Assembly: GCA_000403335.2 (NCBI GenBank)
Contig: KE159631.1
Location: 315,671-379,670, forward strand
Source of the DNA: Lachnospiraceae bacterium MD335
GTDB lineage: Bacteria > Bacillota > Clostridia > Lachnospirales > Lachnospiraceae
Length of the DNA stretch: 64,000 nucleotides
Reading direction: 5' to 3'
Both the position numbers and the translations under genes were made by a program. Shown here one piece after another: positions 15,666-24,310 of this stretch. The notes below the pieces were generated by a model. The model was not told the DNA's origin, did no database searches, and saw only the letters and a program-made list of their open reading frames with translations. How positions within the stretch are numbered: position 1 is the stretch's first letter; every line of letters starts with the position of its first letter.

Positions 15666-17471
15666 ATGAGAAAACAAAACAGCACATTTCAGTCTGCTTT
15701 TATATCGGAAGCAGGCTCTGAACTGCAGAATAACGATTATTTTGCCTTTGTGGAACTGGAAGAGTACGCGTGTTATGTAGTGGCGGACGGCTTGAATGAT
15801 TTGCCTGATACCGAAAGCGCAAAGCTTGCAATTGAAACGGCGCTGCTGTCTTTTCAGGAGCATCCGTCCATGCGCAAAAACGCACTATTGTCCTACATAA
15901 AAGCAGCAAACCGGGCGCTTTGCAAGGCAGACCAAAAAGAACGGCTGAAAGCGTCCGTCATGATTGTCGTGACGAATTACGAAGCGTTCCGTTATGTATA
16001 TGCGGGAAATACGAGGCTGCGCCTGTACCGTAACGGAAATAAGAAGGAACAGAGCCGTGATACTTCCCTGAGCAGTGATCTTGGAAAAGAAAAAAATCTT
16101 TCAGAAGATATGCTGGCAAAGCATGAAGAGCGGAATAATCTGTACGCTTATGTCGGTCAGGGGGACCGCTTTAAACCGGTTGTCTCAAAAAAAATAAAAC
16201 TGGAAAACGGGGATATACTGGCGTTATATACAAGGGGAATATGGGAAAATCTAGACGGCGGGGAACTGGACGACGTTTTTTCGGAGGCAAAGGATGATCC
16301 TAAGGAAAGTCTGAATGATGCGGAAGAACTCCTTCTTTCAAAACAGCCCAAAACGCTGGAAAATTATACGTTTGCCACAATATTTGTGGATAAGGTGTTT
16401 ACGGATCCCGAACGAAAAAAGAAAAGAAAGAAAATTGCCATAATCTGTATTGCGGCGGTTGTTATCATACTTGCGGTATCTGCTGTTATCTGGTTTTTGC
16501 ATAGAAGGTACATACGTCTTGTGGAAGATATGGACAGGAGATATGCGGATACGATAGAATATATTCAGGACAGCAATTTTATCCGTGCCGGGGAGGAAGC
16601 CAAGGAAGCTTTGGCGGATGCGGAAAAATTAAGGAATAAAGAATACATACAGAAAATTTCGGATTATATAAAACTGATTGAGGCTGTCAACAAAGCAGAC
16701 GAAGCTTATGACGGGGGAAATTACGAAGAGGCACAAAACAGCTATATTTCGGCAAGAACGCGTTCGCGATATGCCGATCATGCGGCGGACGATTACATTA
16801 ATCAAAAACTGGAACACATTGCGGATTATCTTTCCGTGTTTGACTATATCCGTCTGGGGGATGCTTTAAACGAGCAGGGGGATTATGATAAGGCGGAAGA
16901 GAAATACTTACAGGCAAAACAGCTGGCGACAGGCGTTTATTATGAGGAAGGACGAAAAGAAGCCATAAGTGCACTGGAAGACCTTTATCAGAACCGTCAG
17001 GAAGAGGCGGAAAGCGTAAAGCAACAGGCGCAGGAGCAGGCAGAGCTTGAGGTCAGTGCGGCACAGCTGGCAGTGGAGGGCGACAAGGCGTTTGCCGAGG
17101 GGGATTATGACAGCGCAAGTGCTTTTTATGCCATGGCGATAGAGAAATATCAGGAGCTGGGGGACGACGTGCATGTAGTATTAATCCAAACCAAGCTGGA
17201 CTCCTGCAGGCTGAAAGCAGAGGAAATCAAGGAAAAAGAACAGCAGGCGCAGGATTACGTGAACGACGGAAAACAGCAGGCGGATGATGGAAATTATGCG
17301 GAGGCAAAAAAACAGTATCTGCTTGCAAAAAATATATACAAAGAGTTGGGAATGGATGACAAGGCAGAGGAGCTGGATGGGCTGATGGAAATTCTTGCGG
17401 TGGAGGTTGAGCAGGAGGATATGGAACAGAGTAGTACCAATGAAACGCTGGATGGCATTTTGCAAGAATAA
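15666..17471 (+). CDS. Degenerate PP2C - TM - TPR/coiled-coil protein
   Basis: A 601-aa membrane protein. Residues 1-245 resemble PP2C but lack key acids: the LADGMG block is VADGLNDLP, the usual SDG block is ALYTRGIWE, and the final DNATV is ENYTFATI. It is therefore probably a pseudophosphatase that binds but does not hydrolyse. A membrane segment follows (about 257-278), then a long extracytoplasmic helical region (about 285-590) with repeated A..A.EYD.A...Y..A units resembling TPRs. I read it as a scaffold linking cytoplasmic phospho-signalling to an outside structure. It closes the signalling block; the next gene is an effector. The start at ATG 15666 has GAAAGGAG upstream. Confidence 0.75.
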   Translation: MRKQNSTFQSAFISEAGSELQNNDYFAFVELEEYACYVVADGLNDLPDTESAKLAIETALLSFQEHPSMRKNALLSYIKAANRALCKADQKERLKASVMIVVTNYEAFRYVYAGNTRLRLYRNGNKKEQSRDTSLSSDLGKEKNLSEDMLAKHEERNNLYAYVGQGDRFKPVVSKKIKLENGDILALYTRGIWENLDGGELDDVFSEAKDDPKESLNDAEELLLSKQPKTLENYTFATIFVDKVFTDPERKKKRKKIAIICIAAVVIILAVSAVIWFLHRRYIRLVEDMDRRYADTIEYIQDSNFIRAGEEAKEALADAEKLRNKEYIQKISDYIKLIEAVNKADEAYDGGNYEEAQNSYISARTRSRYADHAADDYINQKLEHIADYLSVFDYIRLGDALNEQGDYDKAEEKYLQAKQLATGVYYEEGRKEAISALEDLYQNRQEEAESVKQQAQEQAELEVSAAQLAVEGDKAFAEGDYDSASAFYAMAIEKYQELGDDVHVVLIQTKLDSCRLKAEEIKEKEQQAQDYVNDGKQQADDGNYAEAKKQYLLAKNIYKELGMDDKAEELDGLMEILAVEVEQEDMEQSSTNETLDGILQE

Positions 17472-17521
17472 TTGGAGAAGGGGACAAGGAGGAGAGGTCA
17501 GTGATAAAAGAGGAATCAGCA

Positions 17522-18985
17522 ATGAAAAAAAGGAATAACGAAAGCGGTCCGCCACGCAGGAAATATAATCCGTTTGAACAGGATAATCTTTATCTGTTTC
17601 CACTTGCGCGTACATTTGTTGACGATGAGATAAAACAGCCAACGGATGAAGAAAACCAGAAAAAACTGCTTGAATTAATGTATACATATCAAATTTATCA
17701 CGATGTTCTTATAAAAAAGCTGGAAAATCAATATGCACTTAGAGGTTCTAAGATTCGGTGCACATACGGAACAAAAACAGCTTTGCTTGACTGCATAGAG
17801 GACTATGGCGTTTTAAAAGGCAATCTGCCGTTGATGGTATGTTCAGACTGCAGAATATCAAATATTCACAATTTTGGTTCCTGTCAGTGTCCAGAGAGTT
17901 TTTATGAAGGACGCCTGCCAATGACAGCGCCAGTGCATCCTAATGGGCAGGCGGCTGTTATTGCAAAGGGAAATCGTTATGCACATATTTGCGTGCCGAT
18001 AATAGATATGGAAAGCGGCTGGCAGCAGGAGGAAAATGAGTTATGGATTGATAACTATGGCAATGTAATCAAGGTATTAGCTGACAGCGCGTTTTTAGTA
18101 TGCCGATATGGAGGGGATATATGGTTTGCAGAAGCGGCATATTCAGAGGTAATGGAAGATGAATATAGAAAGTATCTTCAAATAAAGGGATTTCCAAAAG
18201 AATATATTGATTATCTCGAAGAATTGCATGAAATTTATCCGTTGTGGAAATTTGAGGCAGTTCAAACGGACATTGACTTTGAAGAATTTGTTGACTTTCA
18301 ATATACGAAAAAGTATAAGTGTACCGATGAAGTAAGTGAATCAGATGGACAAATTTATGCAGGTGAAAAATCAGGAAAATATTATGAGGTTAAACGCAGC
18401 ATAATACATCAGCATGCAAACCCCTATTATATTCTCCGGTTAGAGGCATATTTGCCGGTAATGCAGTTTCTGAAAGCGGAGCAGTTTATACCAAAAGAAT
18501 ATAGTGATAAGATCGTGGACAATATCTTAAAAAATAGATATAATGACGCATTATGTGAAAAAGTAAAAAATATGAAAATCAGCATTAATCCTATATTTAT
18601 TGCATCCATTATAGCGGCAGAAAACGGCCCCTATGGAGAAAAATATCAGGATAAATACGTATATAATATGTTTAATTTCGGAGCGACTAGCGGAAGGACT
18701 GCTTCAAAAAAATATGCTTATGATAATAATTGGTTTACAGAAGATGACTGCTTAAACGCATGTGAAAGGTTGTTTGGAAAATTTTTAGACAGAGGGCAGA
18801 ATACCTTATATTCTTTGGACTGGCATTTTAGAGGATATGCGGACAGCACGGGGGTGTATCAGTATGCAACGTTAGTTCGGGATGCTGACGATAAAACAAA
18901 GGTATTGGATTTTGACCAAGAGGAAGCAAAGGATTATCCGTTCGTGTTCAGTATACCTGTATATAATAATATTCGTACAATTTAA
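17522..18985 (+). CDS. PAAR-like (DUF4280 type) effector with glucosaminidase domain
   Basis: A 487-aa putative cargo protein. Residues about 60-205 are a Cys-rich PAAR-like tip domain (ALRGSKIRCTYGTKTALLDC, NFGSCQCPE, LVCRYGGDIW). From residue 223, FPKEYIDYLEELHEIYPLWK is the characteristic lead-in of Firmicutes GH73-type glucosaminidases, and the catalytic domain follows (AENGPYGEK with candidate acid Glu367; YNMFNFGATSG). It should cut the GlcNAc-MurNAc backbone. There is no signal peptide, so delivery by the injection machine rather than Sec is implied. ATG 17522 is preferred to GTG 17501. The RCC1-like gene downstream is its likely immunity partner. The tip domain is much like that of 24311. 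Confidence 0.82.
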   Translation: MKKRNNESGPPRRKYNPFEQDNLYLFPLARTFVDDEIKQPTDEENQKKLLELMYTYQIYHDVLIKKLENQYALRGSKIRCTYGTKTALLDCIEDYGVLKGNLPLMVCSDCRISNIHNFGSCQCPESFYEGRLPMTAPVHPNGQAAVIAKGNRYAHICVPIIDMESGWQQEENELWIDNYGNVIKVLADSAFLVCRYGGDIWFAEAAYSEVMEDEYRKYLQIKGFPKEYIDYLEELHEIYPLWKFEAVQTDIDFEEFVDFQYTKKYKCTDEVSESDGQIYAGEKSGKYYEVKRSIIHQHANPYYILRLEAYLPVMQFLKAEQFIPKEYSDKIVDNILKNRYNDALCEKVKNMKISINPIFIASIIAAENGPYGEKYQDKYVYNMFNFGATSGRTASKKYAYDNNWFTEDDCLNACERLFGKFLDRGQNTLYSLDWHFRGYADSTGVYQYATLVRDADDKTKVLDFDQEEAKDYPFVFSIPVYNNIRTI

Positions 18986-19028
18986 ACATGGAGCTGCATT
19001 AAATAATTATGCGGTAGAAGGAGCAGGG

Positions 19029-20444
19029 ATGGTAAAAAATAATAAATATGTATTGCTTATAGGTATGATTCTGGCTGTATTTGCTGTGGTTTGTTTGAGT
19101 AAAGCCGCAGACACACAGCAAATGAGCGAAGAAACAGATGTCTCTTTTAGTTCTGAGCAGGAATTGGAAGATATACAGGAAACGCCGGAAGCAGAAATGC
19201 CTGTTATGGCAGATATAATAATCGGCGACAATTATTATATTGCGCTTTACGAGGACGGAAGTGTCTGGAGTTGGGGAAATAATGAGAGCTGCAAGCTGGG
19301 AGTGCGCATAGATGAAACAGACATTCCGCAAAAAGTCGATATTACAGGAAGCGTTGTAAAAATTATGGATGGCGGCAGGACAATATGGGCATTGACAGAT
19401 GTCGGGGATATCTATGTATGGGGAGAAGCGGTTCTTAGGGAACCCGAAAAAGGGAAGCGGATTATCACACAACAGTACATTACGCCTGTAAAACTGGAGG
19501 ATATTCCGCCCATAGAGAAGCTTAGTGTCAGAAACAACCATGCTGCGGCAGTTGGCAATGATGGAGAATTGTATCTTTGGGGGGTAATAACTCCAGCGGA
19601 ACGCTTTCCGTCCGTGGGAACTACCAAAATTATACTAAAACAAGTGCAGGAGGATTTTAGGGAACTGGTAACGGGAGTGCAGGATGTGAATGTAGGAGGC
19701 GGGGGCAACTACTGTTTTATGCGGGATGATGGAACAGTATTTTTGATGATGTTTCGTCAAACATGCATTGATAAAGGATTTGGATATATTTTTCCCAATG
19801 AAAACGAAGAACAAAAGGATATAACATATTATTGGCCATATGAGATCTCTGATCAAGTCAGTGGTGCAGTGATATTAAACCCTGAGGATGATCTCTATGA
19901 TTCTGTATTATACTGGGAATGCCAAAATATTATGGATGCAGATATGATAAGTTCTGATGAGTATACAATGTTTTTGTATAAAGAGGATGCAACTCTTTGC
20001 TATTGGATGAGCGACAGGGCCAAATACCACAAATGCACATGGCTCACATCCTATGCTGACGATGGACTGGAGCATGGCATGGGGCAGTTCGAGGATGTTA
20101 ACATCAGGGAAATCATGAATATACCGGAAAATGAACCTGTCCCTAGAATTATTGATATGTTTTCCAACTGTGAGAATACATTGTTTTTGACAGATAATGG
20201 CGAGTTATTTATGAGTTCTTATATAACAGACCGGATTGCAGATGTTGAATATTATACGAAATTTAATCCGGATCCGGGGAGACTTCCTTTGGTGGAAACA
20301 CAAAAAAATGTGGAACTGAAGCGAATCGCGTTTGAGAAGCTTGACTACTATGATATTGTAAGCATCAACGGAGACGGCCAGTATCATTTTTCGGCAGTGG
20401 ATTCCAAAGGAAATTATTATCATATAAAGGCGTCGGAGGAATAA
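19029..20444 (+). CDS. Exported RCC1-like beta-propeller protein, candidate immunity
   Basis: A 471-aa protein with an N-terminal hydrophobic signal or anchor (about 6-27) and an extracytoplasmic domain. RCC1-type blades are visible: YIALYEDGSVWSWGNNE, IWALTDVGDIYVWGE and AAAVGNDGELYLWG, with more degenerate ones after residue 220 (NTLFLTDNGELFMSS). ATG 19029 with AGAAGGAG upstream is chosen; 18882 lies inside the preceding gene. It sits 43 bases after the PAAR-glucosaminidase effector, and all other island effectors are followed by exported unknowns, so I infer that it blocks that enzyme at the wall. No direct immunity family is recognised. Confidence 0.65.
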   Translation: MVKNNKYVLLIGMILAVFAVVCLSKAADTQQMSEETDVSFSSEQELEDIQETPEAEMPVMADIIIGDNYYIALYEDGSVWSWGNNESCKLGVRIDETDIPQKVDITGSVVKIMDGGRTIWALTDVGDIYVWGEAVLREPEKGKRIITQQYITPVKLEDIPPIEKLSVRNNHAAAVGNDGELYLWGVITPAERFPSVGTTKIILKQVQEDFRELVTGVQDVNVGGGGNYCFMRDDGTVFLMMFRQTCIDKGFGYIFPNENEEQKDITYYWPYEISDQVSGAVILNPEDDLYDSVLYWECQNIMDADMISSDEYTMFLYKEDATLCYWMSDRAKYHKCTWLTSYADDGLEHGMGQFEDVNIREIMNIPENEPVPRIIDMFSNCENTLFLTDNGELFMSSYITDRIADVEYYTKFNPDPGRLPLVETQKNVELKRIAFEKLDYYDIVSINGDGQYHFSAVDSKGNYYHIKASEE

Positions 20445-20461
20445 AAACGGAGGGATGCAAG

Positions 20462-20971
20462 TTGAAGTATTTTGAGCTGCAAGATGGGCCGGAATTAAAA
20501 TATGCGCCGCGTTTGGAAAATTGGTATGGCAAGTTTGATGTAAGGGATATCAGGCTGGAAGGATATCCAAGGATTCCAAAGAGACAGCTGTTCACAATTG
20601 AGCCATCTGAAAACACAATTTTTACGGATATTATTTTATTTCCGTTTTTATTAATATCTCCCAAAGTGATGGATGTTATTAAAATGTACAAAGAATTATG
20701 TTTTTATACAAATGTTATATTACTGGATCAAGTAAGTGGTAAATCAGAGTTATATCATTTGCCAGTGTTTCATGAAACCAAAAAACTTTTCATAAGGGAA
20801 AAACAGGGTAAAACATCTAATGAATCTGTAATTGTGGATACAAATGTTTTTTGGGTTCGAGATTCGTTAAAACGTCATACGATTATTTCACTCGATTTAG
20901 CGGAAAGTCTGCTTCGAAGAAATGTAACAGGAATTGGGATTAAGGAAGTGGAGCTGCTAATAAATGAATAA
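20462..20971 (+). CDS. Imm11/DUF1629-like protein, family copy 1
   Basis: A 169-aa cytoplasmic protein, one of three related island proteins (also 45635 and 59190). Shared features with 59190: NWYGKFDVRDI, then FPFLLISPKVMDVIKMY, and the ending LAESLLRRNVTGIGI. The layout (strand-rich N half, P-[FV]-L-[LM] block, helix, C-terminal recognition-like end) resembles Imm11/DUF1629 proteins, known mainly as polymorphic-toxin immunity proteins. I use TTG 20462 because GGAGGG is eight bases upstream and MKYF matches the start of the 45635 copy. It precedes a VgrG gene by 15 bases. As three copies sit beside spike genes rather than one toxin, an adaptor role is also possible. Confidence 0.6.
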   Translation: MKYFELQDGPELKYAPRLENWYGKFDVRDIRLEGYPRIPKRQLFTIEPSENTIFTDIILFPFLLISPKVMDVIKMYKELCFYTNVILLDQVSGKSELYHLPVFHETKKLFIREKQGKTSNESVIVDTNVFWVRDSLKRHTIISLDLAESLLRRNVTGIGIKEVELLINE

Positions 20972-20986
20972 GGAGAATGGAGAATT

Positions 20987-22375
20987 ATGAGAGAAGAAAG
21001 GATAGTTATTCATCCGTTTGAAGCGTTGAAAATTGAGGAATATCAGGGATTTGAGCAGATTAACGAACACGCGTATACCAAGGTGGCGGGTCAGGTTCCA
21101 TTTGACAAAAAAGAGGAATATATGCAGCTTGGGAGAAATCACACATGGGTGCGTGTGGCGGCAGTTGCGCAACAACGGGAAAGGATCTTATTTTATGGTG
21201 TGTTAGAAAGCATGAGAGAGGAAATAAAAGGCGCATCTTGCAGGATGGAACTGGTTCTCAAGTCGGGAACCGTATTGATGGATTATCAGGAAAAGATGCG
21301 CAGTTTCCAGTCCGAAAGCCTTACTTATGGAGAATTGTTGGATATCTGTAATGAAGGCTATGATTCGGCTGCCAAGACTATGACAGTGGCAAAAGAAAAA
21401 ACGATAGATCAGTTTATTATGCAGTATCATGAAACGGACTGGGAATTTATAAAAAGGCTGGCATCTATGAACCATACGGCGGTCATAGCAAATTGCTCTG
21501 CAAAAGGTGAGAAATACTATTTCGGACTTCCTGACAGGAGCGACATTATAACAGGTGACTGCGTTGAATATTATACGCAGTGTGATATACAGGAATATTG
21601 GAAGAAAAAGGGAAGTGGGTTAAGTGTTACCCCCGCCGATACAATGTCATATATTTGGGAAAGCAGGGAAATTTATAATTTGGGAGACGGCGGTAATATT
21701 GAGGGCCGCAGACTGTTTGTGTGGAAGATTATAAGAGAAATGAAAGGGAATATCTTATACCATACATATTATATGCAGCCGAAACAGACTTTCCGGATGC
21801 CGGTACAGAATAATTATAGACTTTCCGGAGCGTCGTTGTTCGGTATTGTGAAAGCTGTCAGAGGAGAAAAGGTGCAGATAGAAATTTTCAATGACGAAAA
21901 TAAGAACAAGACGGGAATACGCTGGTTTCCTTACGCAACAGTGTATTCTTCCGGAGATGGAACAGGGTGGTACTGTATGCCTGAGCCAGGTGATAAAATC
22001 AGGCTTTATTTTCCGAATGAGCATGATAGGGAAGCTTATGCTGTCAGCGCATACCATGAAGCGGGGGCAGATTTAAGAAAGAACCATAAGTGCAAATTTT
22101 GGAGAAATAGGGAAGGCAAAGAAATACAGCTTGCGCCCGGAAGGATACTGTTGACGAATAATAACGGAACTTATATTGAGCTGTCTGATGCGGACGGAAT
22201 AGATATTGTGAGCACTGGCCATGTGACGTTGTCCGCAGGAGAGACATTAAGGATATCAAGTTCCGGTTCATCCATTGAAATGAGCGCCCCCAATAAGGTC
22301 AGGCTAAAACAGGGAGATACGGAAATGAGTTTGGGCGGAGATCTGAATATGAGGGGCGCACAGATTAAACTGTAG
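20987..22375 (+). CDS. VgrG-like spike protein, class A, copy 1
   Basis: A 462-aa spike subunit. The N-terminal half is gp27/late-control-D-like with the VgrG motif QYHETDWEFIKRLAS (about residue 144). Next is an OB-like domain (KVQIEIFNDENKNKTG, GDGTGWYCMPEPGDKIRLYF), and the C-terminus is a beta-helix-like run of short alternating repeats (SGSSIEMSAPNKVRLKQGDT, LGGDLNMRGAQIKL). Class A is defined by TGWYCMPE and by an N-terminus lacking an extension; 40821 and 57204 are siblings. It would trimerise at the tube tip and carry a PAAR-like effector. It is followed by a class B VgrG. No catalytic C-terminal extension is present. Confidence 0.85.
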   Translation: MREERIVIHPFEALKIEEYQGFEQINEHAYTKVAGQVPFDKKEEYMQLGRNHTWVRVAAVAQQRERILFYGVLESMREEIKGASCRMELVLKSGTVLMDYQEKMRSFQSESLTYGELLDICNEGYDSAAKTMTVAKEKTIDQFIMQYHETDWEFIKRLASMNHTAVIANCSAKGEKYYFGLPDRSDIITGDCVEYYTQCDIQEYWKKKGSGLSVTPADTMSYIWESREIYNLGDGGNIEGRRLFVWKIIREMKGNILYHTYYMQPKQTFRMPVQNNYRLSGASLFGIVKAVRGEKVQIEIFNDENKNKTGIRWFPYATVYSSGDGTGWYCMPEPGDKIRLYFPNEHDREAYAVSAYHEAGADLRKNHKCKFWRNREGKEIQLAPGRILLTNNNGTYIELSDADGIDIVSTGHVTLSAGETLRISSSGSSIEMSAPNKVRLKQGDTEMSLGGDLNMRGAQIKL

Positions 22376-22436
22376 TAAAATCTGTATTGATTAACAATAA
22401 TAGTGAATCAGATATGGAATAGAAAAGAGGGTACAT

Positions 22437-23702
22437 ATGGAGATAAAGATAGCAGACAGCCTCAAAATGGAATGTGAAATCCCCCTTTTGGCAGTGGAAA
22501 AATTTCAGTTTGAATGGAAAACGAATGAACATGCCTTTCTGATGCTGCAAGCGTACATCGATTACCGTATTCCGTACAAACCGGAAGAACTGTATGGCAG
22601 TAGGATTAAGTTATGGCTAGATAAAAGTGAAAGCCAGATTATCTTTTTGGGGTATCTCACAGAAATAGAAACGAAAAATGTTGGAGAGACTGTAAAAGTG
22701 CAACTAAAAGTAAAATCGGGGACTATTAGACTGGATCAACAGGCAGAATCAAGATCATTCCAAAACGTGGAAAATACCTATGCAGAGATTGTAGAACAAA
22801 TTGCAAAATCCAGCGGAGGACGGGCAATCTGTACAAAGGGAACAGATACTGCAATAAAAAAACCATTCATTCAATATGAAGAAACAGCGTGGGAATTTTG
22901 CAGACGACTTGCCAGTCGTCTAGGAACCATTGTTACTCCTGACATCGGGACAGGGGGGCAGAACTTTTGGTTTGGAATGCGCAAAGGTACTGTGATAACC
23001 GGCTTTTCCGAGGATGAGTATATGGCAGAAACGAAAAGGAATGAATTAGGGAGGATGGAAGCTGGTTATGAGGTGGAAAGCAGGGAATTCTATAAGATTG
23101 GCGATAAGACAGTTTTTTGCGGACAGGAAATGGTTATTTGCAGGGTTTTGGCTTTTTTTGAACGAGGCGAATTGATTTTTCGATATCTTCTGAAAGAATA
23201 TGAAACGGGAAGCATGATGTACCAAAATCGTTTTGTGGGGTTAGGACTGACCGGAACCGTTTTGGAAATTCAGCAGGAGCAGGTTAAAGTCGCGTTGGAT
23301 ATTGACGGGGGTAATTCTACAGGAGATTACTATTATAACTGGTATCCGGAAACGGGTAATGCATTGTATGCTATGCCGGAAGTAGGGACAGGCATTCTTT
23401 TATACTTTGGAGACAGGGATGAGCAGGGAGGATTTGCAATACATTGTACGCCTGATGTCGTAAATAGTGAGAGAGCGTATAAAAGCAGGTATTTTGATAC
23501 AAAAGAAGGGAATTCGCTACATTTGTATGGAGACAGCATTTCTTTTGCCAACAACGGAAATTACAGCTTGTCTCTTGGGAACAGCACTGTAGCAGTAAGA
23601 GGTCCGGGGAAGATTAGTGTCTCTGCACAGGGCGCCGTAACATTAAATGCAAGCCGCATTGTAATCAGTACGCCGGATGAATTGGATATTTGTCAGGGAT
23701 AG
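22437..23702 (+). CDS. VgrG-like spike protein, class B, copy 1
   Basis: A 421-aa spike subunit. It has the gp27-like N half with QYEETAWEFCRRLASR, the middle domain QVKVALDIDGGNSTGDYYYN and NALYAMPEVGTGILLYF, and a strand-repeat C-terminus (TVAVRGPGKISVSAQGAVTL) ending at residue 421. Class B siblings 37828 and 54355 are about 95-110 aa longer, with a C-terminal tail containing SPTVIN(L/M)CN that is absent here. This copy's module also lacks the small protein found next to those two. ATG 22437 has AGAGGG upstream. It pairs with the class A gene just before it. Confidence 0.84.
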   Translation: MEIKIADSLKMECEIPLLAVEKFQFEWKTNEHAFLMLQAYIDYRIPYKPEELYGSRIKLWLDKSESQIIFLGYLTEIETKNVGETVKVQLKVKSGTIRLDQQAESRSFQNVENTYAEIVEQIAKSSGGRAICTKGTDTAIKKPFIQYEETAWEFCRRLASRLGTIVTPDIGTGGQNFWFGMRKGTVITGFSEDEYMAETKRNELGRMEAGYEVESREFYKIGDKTVFCGQEMVICRVLAFFERGELIFRYLLKEYETGSMMYQNRFVGLGLTGTVLEIQQEQVKVALDIDGGNSTGDYYYNWYPETGNALYAMPEVGTGILLYFGDRDEQGGFAIHCTPDVVNSERAYKSRYFDTKEGNSLHLYGDSISFANNGNYSLSLGNSTVAVRGPGKISVSAQGAVTLNASRIVISTPDELDICQG

Positions 23703-23711
23703 GGGTATATC

Positions 23712-24287
23712 ATGGAATATTTTGATGAAGAAATTTTAGATGCAAAAAGAGAGTTGGAACGGTTAAAGCATACTACACTGGAAACGGGGATTTATGTAGA
23801 GGATGAACTGCTCACCTTTACACAGGTTACGCTGCCTAGTTCCAAAATTCGTATCTATCTGCCGGAGCAGTTTATTGTTATGCCGGATATGGTAAAGGAT
23901 ATGAAATATCCCTCTAAAAATGCTCCGGATTTTATTGTCACTAGTTTAGACAGTATGGTAAATTTCTGCTTTAATATTTTTCCTGTGTTGTTAGAAAAAG
24001 GAGATACAAAAGTAATGAGCAGTCAGTTTCAAAACGCTTTGCAGAATGTTAATCCATCTATAAAAATAAAAAACATCATAAGTGATATTTTTACGGCTCA
24101 GGGAAATGAAATGAGCTGGTTTGAATATAAAGGATATACGCTGGACGGGCAGAACTACAATCGAATGTATATCGTGAGAATGAGGAAGACGGTTCTTCAT
24201 GGGATATTTAACTGTCCGATGCGGGTTAAGGAACAATGGAGCGGTATTGTAGAAAAATGTTTTTTGTCTGTGGAAGAAGAAATGTGA
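23712..24287 (+). CDS. DcrB/EagR-like chaperone candidate 1
   Basis: A 191-aa cytoplasmic protein with the strand-helix-strand pattern of DcrB/DUF1795 proteins: SSKIRIYLPEQFIVM, then a buried hydrophobic middle, then YNRMYIVRMRKTVLHGIFNC and a final helix (EQWSGIVEKCFLSVE). In Gram-negative T6SS, DUF1795 Eag proteins chaperone PAAR-linked effectors. It lies between a VgrG and the PAAR-GH19 effector gene (23 bases apart), where a loading chaperone is expected. Four relatives occur at 39715, 40229, 56137 and 56654. Similarity is weak, so the family assignment is tentative. Confidence 0.55.
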   Translation: MEYFDEEILDAKRELERLKHTTLETGIYVEDELLTFTQVTLPSSKIRIYLPEQFIVMPDMVKDMKYPSKNAPDFIVTSLDSMVNFCFNIFPVLLEKGDTKVMSSQFQNALQNVNPSIKIKNIISDIFTAQGNEMSWFEYKGYTLDGQNYNRMYIVRMRKTVLHGIFNCPMRVKEQWSGIVEKCFLSVEEEM

Positions 24288-24310
24288 TGCACAGTTAAGG
24301 AGAAAAATAT

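Noticed and set aside
18882-19028. Upstream start for the RCC1-like protein
   Set aside because: It lies within the preceding effector in another frame; ATG 19029 has a good ribosome site and starts a signal segment.
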